Positions 21,998 to 33,061 of a stretch of DNA of 64,000 nt are shown here, in pieces; the first letter of the stretch is position 1, and every line of letters starts with the position of its first letter. The notes under the pieces were generated by a model, which made no database searches, was not told the origin of the DNA, and saw nothing but the letters and a program-made list of their open reading frames with translations. Origin of the DNA: Fonsecaea monophora (lineage: Eukaryota > Ascomycota > Eurotiomycetes > Chaetothyriales > Herpotrichiellaceae); NCBI RefSeq assembly GCF_001642475.1, contig NW_019173937.1, forward strand, positions 124,001-188,000, in the 5' to 3' direction. The position numbers and the translations under genes are program-made.

Positions 21998-23341
21998 ATG
22001 AGGATCTGGACTAAGCTCGGGATTCCGAGCTCGATCAGGACCCGAACAGTCGAGTGTTGCGGACTGTCACCTCGCCCTCTCTCGGTCTTCCCACAGAAGT
22101 CTCTCCTTTCAACCTGGACTCTAGGATGTGGGCATCTTACAAGACCACCAGTGCAATATGCTGGTAGACGCCTGACTCATCCCGCCGGACGAGCATCATC
22201 AACGCAAAGAATCTCCTCGAACACGGACCTTGTAGACGGCGCGCTGGATGCGTCAGACTCGAGCCTGAACGCCAAGAATGGCAAAATCACCTGTATCTAC
22301 TTTGACAAATCCGGCCGCTTTAACGCCGAGCACAGGCAACTCACCAAGGCCGAGATTGGAGAGCAGTTCGAACTCCGTCACCGAGACCTCCGGGACATTG
22401 ACCTCAAATCCGAGGCGGTGACGCGCATCTTGGTCAGGCCAACCACCATCCTGCTGCAATTCTTCCAGCTGTGCATGATCATCCAGGCGGACGAGGCACT
22501 CCTGATCTACAATCAGCCGCAAACCAGCGGTGACAGCGACAACGACGACAGTAACGGCGCTGATGACTCCTCCCCGCGGAAAGACGACAGTGAGTTCTAC
22601 CACGAATTCGAAAAGCGCATGTCGGGCCCGACGATCGAGACGGCCGACGTGCCGGAACTGCCGTACGAGCTGCGCGCCGTAGAGGCGGCGCTGGTGGCGG
22701 TGCTCTCGGTGCTGCGACGCGACCTCATCGACGCGCGGCACAAGGCAGAAGAATCGGCGGCGAGCCTGCGACTCGACTCGGGCCTGGCGGCGGTGGGGCT
22801 GAACCTGGTCTTCGACCGGACGCGGCGACTGAGCAAGATCGAGCAGAAGGCGCGGCTGGTGCGGGACACGATCCGCGAGGTGCTGGACACGGACGAGGAC
22901 CTGGCGGGCATGTACCTCTCGGACCGGGTGGCGGGGCGGCCGCACGCGATAGCCGACCACCAGGAGGCCGAGTACATGCTGGAGGCGTACCACAAGGCGG
23001 CCGACACGCTGGTCGAGTCTGCGCAGGCGGCCGTCGACGTCCTGCGCAGAAAGGAGAACACGTTCCGCTCGTCACTGGCCGTCCAGCGCAACCAGATCAT
23101 GTTCCTCGAGGCCCGCATCGCCATCCACACCCTCGGTCTCGCCGCCGGCACCATGGCCGCCGGTCTCTTCGGCATGAACCTCCTCAACTACCTCGAGGAC
23201 GCGCCCCATGGCTTCTTCTACGTCGCGGGCGCCTGCGTCGTCCTCAGCGCCCTGTTCTCCATGCACGGCATGCGGAGTCTGAGGAGGATCCAGACCCTCA
23301 AGGGCATCCAGCGGTCTAGGGCTGGAGGACGTCGGTTTTAG
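21998..23341 (+). CDS. mrs2: Mitochondrial Mg2+ channel, CorA/MRS2 family
   Basis: Inner-membrane magnesium channel expected to work as a pentamer. Single exon, 447 residues. The first 75 or so residues are basic and serine-rich, as a mitochondrial presequence (LGIPSSIRTRTVECCG, THPAGRASSTQR). The soluble domain shows HRDLRDIDLKSEAVTRILVR, AVEAALVAVLSVLRRDL and the long helix region up to VDVLRRKENTFRSSLAVQRN. Two membrane segments follow; the first ends in the signature GMN at about residues 392-394 (AAGLFGMNLLNY), and the second is FFYVAGACVVLSALF. A polar, acidic insertion near residues 170-200 (DSDNDDSNGADD) is specific to this protein. The coding half is strongly GC-rich, creating long antisense shadow frames. 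Confidence 0.88.
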   Translation: MRIWTKLGIPSSIRTRTVECCGLSPRPLSVFPQKSLLSTWTLGCGHLTRPPVQYAGRRLTHPAGRASSTQRISSNTDLVDGALDASDSSLNAKNGKITCIYFDKSGRFNAEHRQLTKAEIGEQFELRHRDLRDIDLKSEAVTRILVRPTTILLQFFQLCMIIQADEALLIYNQPQTSGDSDNDDSNGADDSSPRKDDSEFYHEFEKRMSGPTIETADVPELPYELRAVEAALVAVLSVLRRDLIDARHKAEESAASLRLDSGLAAVGLNLVFDRTRRLSKIEQKARLVRDTIREVLDTDEDLAGMYLSDRVAGRPHAIADHQEAEYMLEAYHKAADTLVESAQAAVDVLRRKENTFRSSLAVQRNQIMFLEARIAIHTLGLAAGTMAAGLFGMNLLNYLEDAPHGFFYVAGACVVLSALFSMHGMRSLRRIQTLKGIQRSRAGGRRF

Positions 23342-24170
23342 ATCCAGCACAGGCAGCACCCCCTCCTTCCTCCTCCTTTTCCTGTTCTTGGGCTGGAGTG
23401 GGCTGGGCTGGGCTTTTTAATAGTCCTTCAGGATATTCCTTGGAGTCGGCGGTCATCATTTTTAGACATGGTCAACGAGATTCTACAGTAAACTGTAACC
23501 CCATTCTTAGCTTCTTTCTTTCTTTTCCCTCGGGGGTTTCACTCTCCGGTGTCTTTTCTCCCCCCCCCCACCCCCATTCTCTCTTCACGAGACAATAGCG
23601 TGGACCGTCTCTTTGTAGACCGTCCGGACCATGCCCCCGTGTCCCAGTGCCCCAGCGGTATATCATATATCCGCAAGACACCGTGTCGGTATTACATTAC
23701 ATTATATAACATACAATCCGTAGAATTTTTCTTTACAAGATGTAATATCAGCGCCACGGCCGGCGTTCATCAAAGTCACCTTGGGCACCTGGCACCTCGT
23801 CTCACAGGCCGTACACATATTGGAGAATGAGAATGAGAAATGCCCAAAAGTGATGGGAGTCTGAGTAGACCGGAAAATCGAGATGTTAAGACTGCAGAGG
23901 AAATGCAAAATAACTTTGCTGAGGAGAAACCCCTGCCTATTGCATCCTGGCAGCATATGCATGCACCACTGAAAGGACGAAGAAAAGTCATTGATTCCCG
24001 TGGATTTCTCACCGAGTTGCTATTCGTAAACCGCAAGTACATGTCATGCCATGCCATTGCCATGTATATTCCACAGACGCTGAAGGTCTTTGCCGTAGAG
24101 TCCAACACAGCTCGTAAAGACCCGTAACCTCAAATTTTTCGTTCGTTCTAGAGACAGATCCAATTGCCCG
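23342..24170. other. Convergent 3' region of MRS2 and PS synthase
   Basis: 829 bases between two genes facing each other. It includes pyrimidine-rich tracts with C-runs near 23560-23575 and an AT-rich part near 23690-23740. The plus-strand frame 23840-24127 has no domain and is not called. Confidence 0.35.
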
Positions 24171-25107
24171 TTACGGTTTGGGAACGTGTAATGTTCTGCT
24201 CGTCATGAGAACCCCATTGACGAGAAAGATCACCACCAAGGGGTGAAACTCGAGCGCGGTTCCACTGAAGAAAGTCCCCAAGGGGATATCTCCATGTATC
24301 CACCCAGACCAAGCGCAAGCAGTCATCATCGTCAAGCTTATCAAGCAAGCAAACGGTATTGGCGTACCCTCGAAGTACTTTGATTTCCCAGACTTATCCT
24401 TCGGTAGCATTGCAACAGTCACATTGAATCGCGCCAGTCTCGTCAGTCCGCAGAGAACGTAGAAGCTCAGGAAGAGCTGATCGACGTTTGTACGAAATCC
24501 CATGGCGAACCCAGCGGCAGCGGTAGCGACGCCAAATGTGACCTAGAGAACACGCTGTCAGGATCATGCCAGCAGACCAACATATATTTTCGAGCATACC
24601 AAATCTGCAAGCGAGTCCAACTCTTGACCCATCAGGGATGACTTCTCTCTCCACCGCGCCACCTTACCATCCAGAAAGTCGAAGAATAGTCCAAAGGGCA
24701 TTAAGCCGAAGGCGAGCCATAGATTTGTGAGATCGCTTGGGTCTGCGAGACAATAACGCATCGAGGAGAGAATTGACATGACTGTGCAACGGGTCAGCAG
24801 CGAGGGCAATGCCCCATGTTGAGAGACGCACATCCACAGAAACCTGGTTGAGTATGAGCATGTGTGTCCTATTTCAGGGCGTATGTGAGACTCACCATTC
24901 ATTTCAGTGATCAGATCGGCGAGATGAAGCGCCCTGCCCAATTGTGAGTCTTTGCCGCGGCCGGAAGCGATACTGCACGTACCTGACCAGACTAAAATGT
25001 CCTGTGTCTTGAGATAACAGCATTGCTTGCTTCGACTGAGCATTATCCTTGGGCTGCGCAGGACTTTGTTTCTCGACGCCATTGGTGGACCCCACTCGCC
25101 GTGACAT
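24171..25107 (-). CDS. cho1: CDP-diacylglycerol-serine O-phosphatidyltransferase
   Basis: Makes phosphatidylserine from CDP-diacylglycerol and serine in the ER. Five exons on the minus strand: 25107-24983, 24933-24896, 24843-24832, 24781-24600 and 24542-24171, giving 242 residues. The third exon is only 12 nt (bases for GFCG with its neighbours). The CDP-alcohol phosphatidyltransferase signature DGX2ARX8GX3DX3D is complete (DGKVARWREKSSLMG, then ELDSLAD). Membrane segments include LWLAFGLMPFGLFFDFL, VTFGVATAAAGFAMGF and LVVIFLVNGVLMTS. FLSFYVLCGLTRLARFNVT and YFEGTPIPF are typical of fungal and bacterial PS synthases. The N-terminal 40 residues are polar. Start is the first ATG of an otherwise open exon. 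Confidence 0.92.
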
Positions 25108-25673
25108 GGCTTTCGTGCTTGGGTGTAAGAAGATGAAAAAGTTGAGGATTCGGAGGTCTAGGGTTAGAGAAGAGGGTGTTCGAGGAAAAGAGTAAGGTAA
25201 TACCACGGCATAGGACAGGACAGGCAGGGGAAATAAAAGCTCGATCAACGCGACGGACTTGGACTTTTGAAGAACCAAGGCACAGCCGCAGTCAAGTCAC
25301 TGATCAGCAAACTTCAGGCTGTGCGGCTTGTGTCGTCATTATGCAGCGCGTGTGGCTTCCGTCACTGGGAAAATCAAACAGAAGGGAAAAAGGGCCCATC
25401 ACGTGCCAGGAACACAGAAGCCAATGCTGAGAATTCGAGACCCTCTAACTCGCTCCATTTGAGCAGACCGGGAGTCTCTACTGGAGAGGTTCCCCTTGAT
25501 TCAAACATAAGAAATCATCAGCCCATGTTTTACTGGTGACCGTTGCTAGCCTTCCCAAGTTCCCAGATCATCTCTGGCCACCACTTTTTAGAACGGGTAT
25601 CCTTCCCAACGCCGGTACTATGCGAAACAGAGGCAGCCACGTTTGACAGGTCAAAGACAGGTCAGGCTGTCCT
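25108..25673. other. PS synthase upstream region and GAR1 3' end
   Basis: 566 bases between two tandem minus-strand genes. A TCACGTG element lies near 25399. No gene is seen. Confidence 0.35.
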
Positions 25674-26600
25674 TTAGAACCTGCCACGGCCTCTGGAAGA
25701 GAAGCCACCTCCCCTCGAAAAGCCACGTCCTCCTGGTGCTCCTCCACGACCCCCGCCTCTGGGACCTCCTCGACCACCTCCACCGAACGAGCCTCTGCCT
25801 CTGGGTGCTCCCCGTCCAGGTGCACCCCGGCCTCTAAACGCTCCTCTTCCTCTCATTCCTCCTTGTGCACCCGCCGGCTTCCTGACCTTTGCTGCACCTG
25901 CTCAAAGTGTAAGCAACATGTATGCTGAAAGAATCATGCGAGACTCACCTGGTGGCGGTTTGGGTTTGGGCAAGAACCTGTTCGTCACTTCTTAGCAAGC
26001 TGCACATCTCCCATGTTTGTTTCAAAACGTACTTCTCTAGTGGTAGCAACTTGTCCCCTCCAATGTAAAATTTGTCACCCTTCTTGAACGACGTAGCTTG
26101 AATACCTTCTTGCGGCTTGATTGTGAAGTAGACTTGGTTGATGGGTCCCAGGATCTCATCCACTTTTCCTATGGTAGTCTGTGCCGGTCAGAGTAGTCCA
26201 GACGAGCCAGAGAGAATCTCTCTACCTTGTTCTCGAGGTATATTGGGGCGTTGAAAAAGGGTATCTTTGCGTTGACGGACTCGCAGACCATCTCACCCTC
26301 GGTGGCGTGGATGAAGGTGCCCATTTCTACCACAAAATTAGTCACAAGCAAGTCGCAAACACACTCAGGGCCTTACCAAAGACTTGTGCAGGCGGGCCAA
26401 AGCTCTGTTGTTGGAATCCACCTCGCCCTGCTCACCACCGTCGGTCAGTCACATTTCTCCGCCGCAGCAAAAAAGTGCGCGCAATTTCGAGTTTCGGGGC
26501 AAGAGATAATTTTACCTCCACCTCTTCCACCAAACGATCCTCTTCCTCTATCACCACCTCTGAAGCCGCCACGTCCTCGCGCATCACCTCGGAAGGCCAT
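25674..26600 (-). CDS. gar1: H/ACA snoRNP protein Gar1
   Basis: Core protein of box H/ACA particles that pseudouridylate rRNA, in the nucleolus. Six exons: 26600-26516, 26427-26377, 26326-26226, 26178-26033, 25977-25949 and 25897-25674, giving 211 residues. An N-terminal glycine/arginine-rich segment (MAFRGDARGRGGFRGG) precedes the beta-barrel core: GPPAQVFEMGTFIHATEGEM, VCESVNAKIPFFNAPIYLEN, IGKVDEILGPINQVYFTIKP and GDKFYIGGDKLLPLEKFLPK. The C-terminal RGG region has many RGG/RGAPRGR repeats and ends in SSRGRGRF. High intron number in a short gene is notable. It is divergent from threonyl-tRNA synthetase with as little as 80 bases between start codons. Confidence 0.95.
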
Positions 26601-26680
26601 TGTTGTTGTGGACAGTGGGAGTTGTGGCAGGCTGTCCTTGAATCTTTGGGGAAAATTAATTTTGCTGCATCTGCATCTCC

Positions 26681-29391
26681 ATGTTTAGAGCCGTGGTCGG
26701 CCGGCACGTGACTGACACCTCATTTTTACGGACGGCCACCACTTGCCATACCCACTTGAGCGGCATAATATTCAATCCGCATACATCTCCACTCAGGTCT
26801 TTCGCTATGAGCCACCAGAAGAAAGCGAGTCTCAATCCCCACGATCTTTGGGGGGTCTTGAAAGGAGACGGTGTGACTCAAACCCGCTCCGCTGCCACTG
26901 ACTCATCGACCCCTGAGGCCAAAACATCAAAGAGACCGGTGAGCCCAACTTCGAGCAAGAAACTCCCCAACAGACCCAAAGAAATGTCTACTCAAGCAGC
27001 CGCCCCTGAGGCGCACCAAGCGCCCAAGTCTCTACCCGATTTCATCCTAGAAAGAAACCAGCTCTTCGACCAGCTGAAGAAGCAGCGTGACGAAGAACTC
27101 TCCAGCAGGGATAAACCAACAATTCAAGTCACCCTTGTTCCTGCTCCTGGCCAAGAAACCTCCGTTGAGGGCAAGGCATGGGAAACCACGCCTGGTCACC
27201 TGCTGAAGAATCTGCCCAAAGACCGCGCTGGGCAAGTCGTGGTGGCCAAGGTCGATGGCGAATTGTGGGATCTAGACAGGCCATTGGAAAAGGACAGCAA
27301 AGTGTCATATCTCACGTTCGACGACCCCGAAGGCCGTGATGTCTTTTGGCACTCTTCAGCCCATGTGCTTGGCGAATGTGCTGAGCACGAGTACGGCTGT
27401 CGCCTCTCTCACGGTCCTCCCACCGCTATGGGTTTCTTCTACGACATGGCTCTCGAGCCTGGCAAGGCCGTCCGTGAAGCCGAGTGGCCCTCCCTAGAGA
27501 ACCGTGCGAAGAGATTTGCAAAGGACAAACAAGCCTTTGAACGCCTCGAAGTCTCCAAGGATAATCTCCGCAAAATGTTTGGCTACAGCAAATACAAGAT
27601 GCACTACATTGAGAAGTTTGTGCCAGACGGGGAGTCATCCACCGTGTATCGCAATGGCACGTTGGTAGATTTGTGCCAGGGCCCGCATATCCAGAACACG
27701 CGCAAAATCGAGTCCTTCAAGATCATGAAGAACAGCTCTGCATATTTCCTGGGCGACCAGAACAATGACTCCCTTCAGCGCATTCACGGCGTCGCTTTCC
27801 CCACGAAACAACAACTCAAAGACTGGGAACATTTCCTCGAGGAGGCCAAGAAACGTGATCACCAGGTCATCGGCCAACAGCAGAAACTCTTCATGTTCAG
27901 TCGAATGTCTCCTGGTTCACCGTTCTTGCTTCCCCATGGAACTCGCATCTTCAATGCTCTCCAACAAATGCTCCGCGACCAATACTGGGAACGCGGATAT
28001 CAGGAGGTTCAGTCCCCCAATATGTACGATGTGGATTTGTGGAAAATCTCGGGCCACTGGCAACATTACCAAGACGACATGTTCCGCGTGATAGTGAAGG
28101 AAGATTCTGCCGACCCTATGCCGCTGAGCGACAAAAAGCCAGACGGCAAGACCCCTCTCGCAGAAATCAAGGATAAAGACAAGGGTGTCTTCGCTCTGAA
28201 ACCCATGAACTGTCCAGGCCACTGCGTCATGTTCCGCGACGAAGAGCGCTCCTACCGCGAGCTACCTTGGCGAGTGGCGGACTTTGGTGTGCTTCATCGC
28301 AACGAGGCCTCTGGCGCTCTCTCTGGCCTCACCCGAGTGCGCAAGTTTCAGCAAGACGACACGCACATCTTCTGCACCAACGAACAAGTGCAATCCGAGA
28401 TCGAGGCCCTGTTCGACTTCATGTCTCATGTCTACGGTTTGTTCGGGTTTCCGTTCAAGCTGAAATTCTCTACGCGACCTGAGGGATACATGGGCACGCT
28501 GGAAGACTGGGACGCAGCCGAAGCTCGCTTGAAGCAAGCCTTGGTCAACTTCCGAGGGGACGACTGGGAGATGAACGAGGGTGATGGTGCCTTTTACGGC
28601 CCCAAGATTGATGTCACGATTTCCGATGCGCTGGGCCGAGAGTTCCAGTGTGCGACCATCCAGCTGGATTTCCAGGGCCCCCAGAACTTCAAGCTCGAAT
28701 ACCGCACCGGCGAGTCTGGGGATGTTGTCGCCCAGCAATCCGAGGAACACCGCGAGCGCGATCCCAAAGCACCAGCTCCGGGCATGGCGCGTCCAGTGAT
28801 GATCCATCGTGCCATCATCGGCTCTTTTGAGCGCTTCATCGCCATTCTCTGTGAACACTTTGCGGGTAAATGGCCGTTCTGGCTCTCTCCCCGCCAGATC
28901 CTCGTTATCCCCGTCATGAAGTCCGCCGAGGATTACGTGCGCGAGATCCAGGGAATTTTCCACAAGGCGCGTATGTACGTGGATATTGATGTCAGCGGAA
29001 ACACGTTGCAAAAGAAGATCAGGACGGGCCAGTTGGCGCAGTATAACTTCATCTTTGGTACGTATCTCTCTCTCTTTTCCTGTCTATCCCTTCTTTCCAA
29101 AAGCAAAACAGGGAAACTCCGAGTGATGGGTATGGGAGAGAAATCTCCTTGCCCCCATCTTACTTTTTTTGGCTTTTGATCATCTCCCAATCGTGGTTCA
29201 CCCTGCTAACTTTGGCTTGTTTAGTCGTCGGCGCGAAAGAAAAGGAGACTCGCACCGTGAACATTCGAAACAGAGACGACCCGTCCACGCAAAAGATGGG
29301 CGAACTGATTCCGCTGGAAAAGGCGCTGGAGCGATTGACGCAGCTGCGCGACGAGAGGAAGCTGGAGAATAAGATTGACATGAGCCACTAA
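26681..29391 (+). CDS. ths1: Threonyl-tRNA synthetase
   Basis: Charges tRNA-Thr. Two exons, 26681-29057 and 29225-29391, joined over a 167 nt intron, give 847 residues. Residues 1-42 are basic and lack acidic runs (SFLRTATTCHTHLSG), a plausible mitochondrial presequence; an in-frame ATG at 26807 (residue 43, MSHQKKASLNPHDLWG) would give the cytosolic form. A TGS domain (IQVTLVPAPGQE to HLLKNLPKD) is followed by the editing/SAD domain (FWHSSAHVLGECAEHEYGC; HPP-type YRNGTLVDLCQGPH), then the class II core with MNCPGHCVMFRDEERSYREL, HRNEASGALSGLTRVRKFQQ and RPVMIHRAIIGSFERFIA. The anticodon-binding domain spans the intron (QILVIPVMKSAEDYV; NIRNRDDPSTQKMGELIPL). Confidence 0.95.
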
Positions 29392-30001
29392 ATCCCTCGC
29401 GCCCTGCCATCCACACTGAGTGTCTCCGTCAAGCCAGCCAGCTTGCCAGCCAGCAAGCTAAATAGATGACCCGGACAAAGTTGGACGCTGAAGAGATAGA
29501 AAGCAAAAGATCAATATCAGAGCAACGCAGATTGGCGCATGAATGTGTCTGGTCTTTCTTGAAATGTTTTTGTTATCTGAACACGTCGCAACTTTGTTTG
29601 AGCCCTGATGCCCGGAACCGTGGCAGTGGAAATCAATTCATGGAGGATGAAAAAGAGATAGAATGTCACGGTGGAAGGTCAGCCAGCACGCATAGCATGC
29701 AGTCAGATACTCAACAGACATGGCGGGGGAAGAAAACCACTGGGTATATTCTTGTTCCTGTCCTGCACGAAAGAGAGCATCAGAGCAGCATCGCCGATAA
29801 AGACAGACTCATGCCGAATTGACCTCCACTTTGCCCCGTCTCTTAGTAAACATTCCCATTCTCGAGTCGACTGATGTCCGTTTGATTTGACAAGCATGCA
29901 TTTTATATTTACACACGAGACACATCCAGAGGGCCGGTCGTCCAACAATAAGACAGAGCCACAAACCTTCTCGTAAAAACAAGTGATTCTAGGATAAAGA
30001 C
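29392..30001. other. Convergent 3' region of THS1 and BSD2-like gene
   Basis: 610 bases between two genes facing each other. It contains a direct repeat of GCCAGCCAGC (29433-29442, 29445-29454) and an overlapping hairpin (29440-29459). No gene is seen. Confidence 0.4.
29440..29459 (+). terminator. Hairpin 3' of threonyl-tRNA synthetase
   Basis: A perfect 7-base stem (AGCTTGC and GCAAGCT) with a 6-base loop, about 48 bases after the stop codon. It could be a fold in the 3' untranslated region; a role in 3'-end formation is speculation, since fungal polyadenylation does not need one. Confidence 0.25.
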
Positions 30002-31171
30002 TCAAGCTGTCTGCTCTGGAGTTTCGCCCTCCGCCACGACGGGGACAGGCAGTCCTCGACTGGGACTCTGCAAAACGAGGGCCTCGTGTCTTCTTGCCCG
30101 CAAAAAGTCTGACACGGCCCGGATCAAAATAAACCAACCAATAATCATGAGAATGTAGGAAATCCAATCTGCGCTGGTGAAACCGCCCATGTTGCTAGAC
30201 CCTCCCGGAGACTGATCTCCGCCCCCATTCACAGTATTGGGGTCGAAGCTGTGACTGTTCGGATCAGGCGGGCTGGAGTTAGAAAACTGCCCTGGATTTC
30301 CGGTGTCGGTCGGACTATCACTGGAACCGCTCATATAGAAACCGTATTGTACAAGCGTCAGTCCGAGGCCGGCGCGACTACCATGCTTGGCTGCGTGAGT
30401 GGTATGAAGAAGGTAAGTGAGTAGGAAGCCGACGAGTTGGAAAGACATAGAAATCATGCCGTTCCACACAAACGAGAAAACGGATCCAACAGGCAGGCCA
30501 TCGACATAGACCTCATCTGAGGACATCCCAGGTGCGAGGATTGTGGTCTCCCAGTAAGGGGGAGTCGCATCAGCAGCGGCTTGTTCATATGTCTAATAGA
30601 AGTCAGCGAAATCATGCGGAGCGGTTTTGCGCAAAGATACATACAGGAGGCTTTTCTTCGAGCTGCTCGCCACGTTCAGGCTTTGCGGACAAATTTGCAA
30701 AAACTCCATCGGTGGCTCTCATGGACGCAGGCATAGGTCTGAAGGCAGGGAGTTCCGTCACTCTTCGTTCATAGGTACGCGCCGGCCGGGTCTCGGGAAC
30801 AGCGGTTGAGGAGGGGGATGCATCTTGTCTGGAGAGTCCAGTGTCGGCTCTCATCAATCGTTGTCTGTCGTCGCCGTCATTCTCGGCATCAGAAGCCTCA
30901 CCATCGTCAAAGGTGTCTTCCAAATGATCTTGATCGGCGTGAGTAGATAACGGATCCTGGGCCAATAGGCGCCTGGAGGTGGGTGAGGAGGCTCTAGATC
31001 GGAATGACGGTGGTGGTGAGGATGGAATAGGACCAGCAGTGTCTGGAGAGATAGGAGAATCGACATCGTCGTCGTCGTGCGTGTTTAGCTGTGGAGTGTT
31101 AGTGATGAAACTGGCCGACCAGGCCGCAATGGTAGAGAATAACATACTGCTTCATATCGTTGAGGGGCCAT
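30002..31171 (-). CDS. bsd2: BSD2/NDFIP-like adaptor of NEDD4-type ubiquitin ligases
   Basis: Probable Golgi/endosome membrane adaptor recruiting Rsp5-type ligases to cargo, including metal transporters. Three exons (31171-31148, 31088-30645, 30592-30002) give 352 residues. Exon 1 codes only MAPQRYEA. A long acidic and serine-rich cytosolic part (SPISPDTAGPIPSSPPPSF, STHADQDHLEDTFDDGEASD) precedes PPTY, a PPxY motif made exactly at the second splice junction. The NDFIP-type core follows with VYVDGLPVGSVFSFVWNGMI, SMSFQLVGFLLTYLLHTTHA, AAKHGSRAGLGLTLVQYGFY and ISYILMIIGWFILIRAVSDF, three membrane segments. The tail is short and polar. It is divergent from the UQCC2-like gene. Confidence 0.88.
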
Positions 31172-31701
31172 TTCAGGCCAGGCAACCTCGTAGGTTTATC
31201 CCCAGTGCGCTCAAGCAACCAACCAAAGATAGTTCGAAACTGCAAATAAATGAGGAAAGTCGGATGGTGTATATAGGGTGACTTGAGGGAAATAAGGAAA
31301 TAACGACGACTCTGTGATGGACGAGGTGAGGGAAGGAATGATGTGGAAGTGGAAGGACAAAGACCCGAGGGCTGAGGGCGGTGTTTGAGATGCTTACAGT
31401 TGACGAATCCAGAGGGTTAGAGCGCAGGCGCAGGCGCAGGGTCATGGGGGAATAATACGGACCACTGGCACTGCGGCCTTGGCCCTTGTTATTATTGTGG
31501 CCAGACACTGGATCGACCATCATCCGCCACCACCATCCCCATTTGCGGCATGGTCCTTGATTATTCCACCTCTACTCGGTACAAGTAGAGTCGTCATCAA
31601 AATTATTGCTAACGATCCAGTCAAGCCTGTCAAGGTCTCTGGTTCCGCAGCTCTGAGTGCTCGGGACTTGTTGATTTACAATCCAATCCCAACTCTTTAA
31701 C
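31172..31701. promoter_or_regulatory. Divergent promoter region, BSD2-like and UQCC2-like genes
   Basis: 530 bases between divergent start codons. It includes three tandem GCGCAG units at 31422-31439 and no coding region I can support. Confidence 0.4.
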
Positions 31702-32159
31702 ATGGCAGCTAATCAATCGGTACGTCCCTCTGAGAGAATCTCAAGTCAATCTTGCTCATACATGTTCAGGTAGCTCTAAAGCACTGGGCGCGCATCATCA
31801 AGCAATGGCCACTCGACCGTGTCCGCCCGTCTCATGTCCATTTCCAACGGGTCATGCAGTCCCGTCTACAAAAGCTCCAGTCAGGTGCGCCGGCTGCGGT
31901 TTCATCCAAGTCCAACGATGCCCTTGTGACGCCTGTCGAGCCTTTCAATGAGCAAAAGGAATTGCGACAAGTAAACGCTCTATACTCGCTACTTGAAAAT
32001 CGATACGCGAATGAGTATCCTATACCGCAGGCAGTCCGTCATCCCAAGACCAATGCTTCCCACTACGATGATTTGGTCAGAGAGCTGGATGAAGCACCGG
32101 CAAGATCATGGTTCACGTCCTTCTGGAACCGTCTCAAAGGGTCTGTGCGTCTGAGATAA
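31702..32159 (+). CDS. Complex III assembly factor, UQCC2/CBP6 family
   Basis: Small mitochondrial protein likely needed for cytochrome b synthesis and bc1 complex assembly. Exon 1 (31702-31719) codes MAANQS; after a 50 nt intron, exon 2 (31770-32159) completes 135 residues. The N-terminal helix LKHWARIIKQWPLDRVRP matches the start of UQCC2 proteins (a WP motif after a basic helix), followed by FQRVMQSRLQKLQ and the characteristic LYSLLENRYANEYPIPQAV, resembling the HKYPRP region of animal UQCC2. The middle segment and HYDDLVRELDEAPARSW are less conserved. The tiny first exon is supported by the matching phase and GTACGT donor. Assignment rests on motif similarity recalled from the family. 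Confidence 0.75.
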
Positions 32160-33061
32160 CAAAGGTTCTGGTGGACGGATGCCCTCGACTTCCACGTCTC
32201 CTAGATGAACAGACCCATCACACCCACCAGTTGCTTTGAAGGGAGCTTATATGTTCGAGTCGACATGTCCTGGAAGAGCTAGGTATCTGGATTTTTCCCG
32301 AGTGACTGGGTTGAAGCTGTACGGTTAATTTATAGCCAACCTCGACTTTGTTCTGGACCCGACCCCAATCCAGCCGGCAGCAGCATCGAACGAGAGTTAC
32401 ACAAACTATCGAGCCGTGTCCACTTAATGTTGTCGCCTCAATCTTGATCGAGGATGCGTGGTATCACCATGTTGCGGGGAGGCCAATGCATGACCTGATA
32501 GAACCGATCCCACTGATGAGGCCTAAAGGGCAGGGCGAATTCACCTCAGGGGTGAGAGGGAGAAATTGAACGGCCCTTCCATGAGGACCAGTTCTGATAG
32601 CCACCCGTCACCTTGACTTAGTCTCAACTGGATATATCTCACTATCAAGGGTCAAATGGTTCAAAACAGGATACTTGCAGACATGGTGATTGTTGAGTTC
32701 ATCGGCCACTCCCAGTGTTGGGTCAGATGAGTCTGGCTGGTTTAGCCAGCACGCTGAGGGAACAACAAGGTTATTGGTATGCTCGGCGGAGAAAGGACTG
32801 TCCTACGTTCAATGATGATTCGGCTGGTGAGTCGATTCTTCGTGAAATATACACCTAATGTGTTTGACTGGTGCGGCAAGGCCTCGGGGCGCAATGGGAC
32901 AGATATAAAGTCGAGCAGTGAAACATCATGGTGGCGTTACTCGGATATATGCTGTCCATAGTCCAACCCTGTTTGCCTTGGGCGCACTATCAGTCCACAG
33001 GTTCAATGGACAAAATGACATTCTATACATGTGTTTCAAACAACGAGTCCGTTTCTATGTT
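32160..33061. other. Long convergent intergenic region
   Basis: About 900 bases between the 3' ends of the UQCC2-like gene and the alpha/beta hydrolase. Short frames (for example 32348-32569, +) lack features. I see no RNA gene. Confidence 0.35.

Noticed and set aside
22253..23359. Long minus-strand frames opposite the Mg2+ channel (up to 246 codons)
   Set aside because: They are mirrors of a GC-rich coding region, have skewed Arg/Pro/Ala content and no domain; the plus-strand frame has clear CorA/MRS2 features.
23840..24127. 95-codon frame downstream of the Mg2+ channel
   Set aside because: No domain recognised and it lies in the 3' region of PS synthase; not enough support for a gene.
28262..29011. 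249-codon minus-strand frame opposite threonyl-tRNA synthetase
   Set aside because: Shadow of a conserved coding region with no recognisable family marks.
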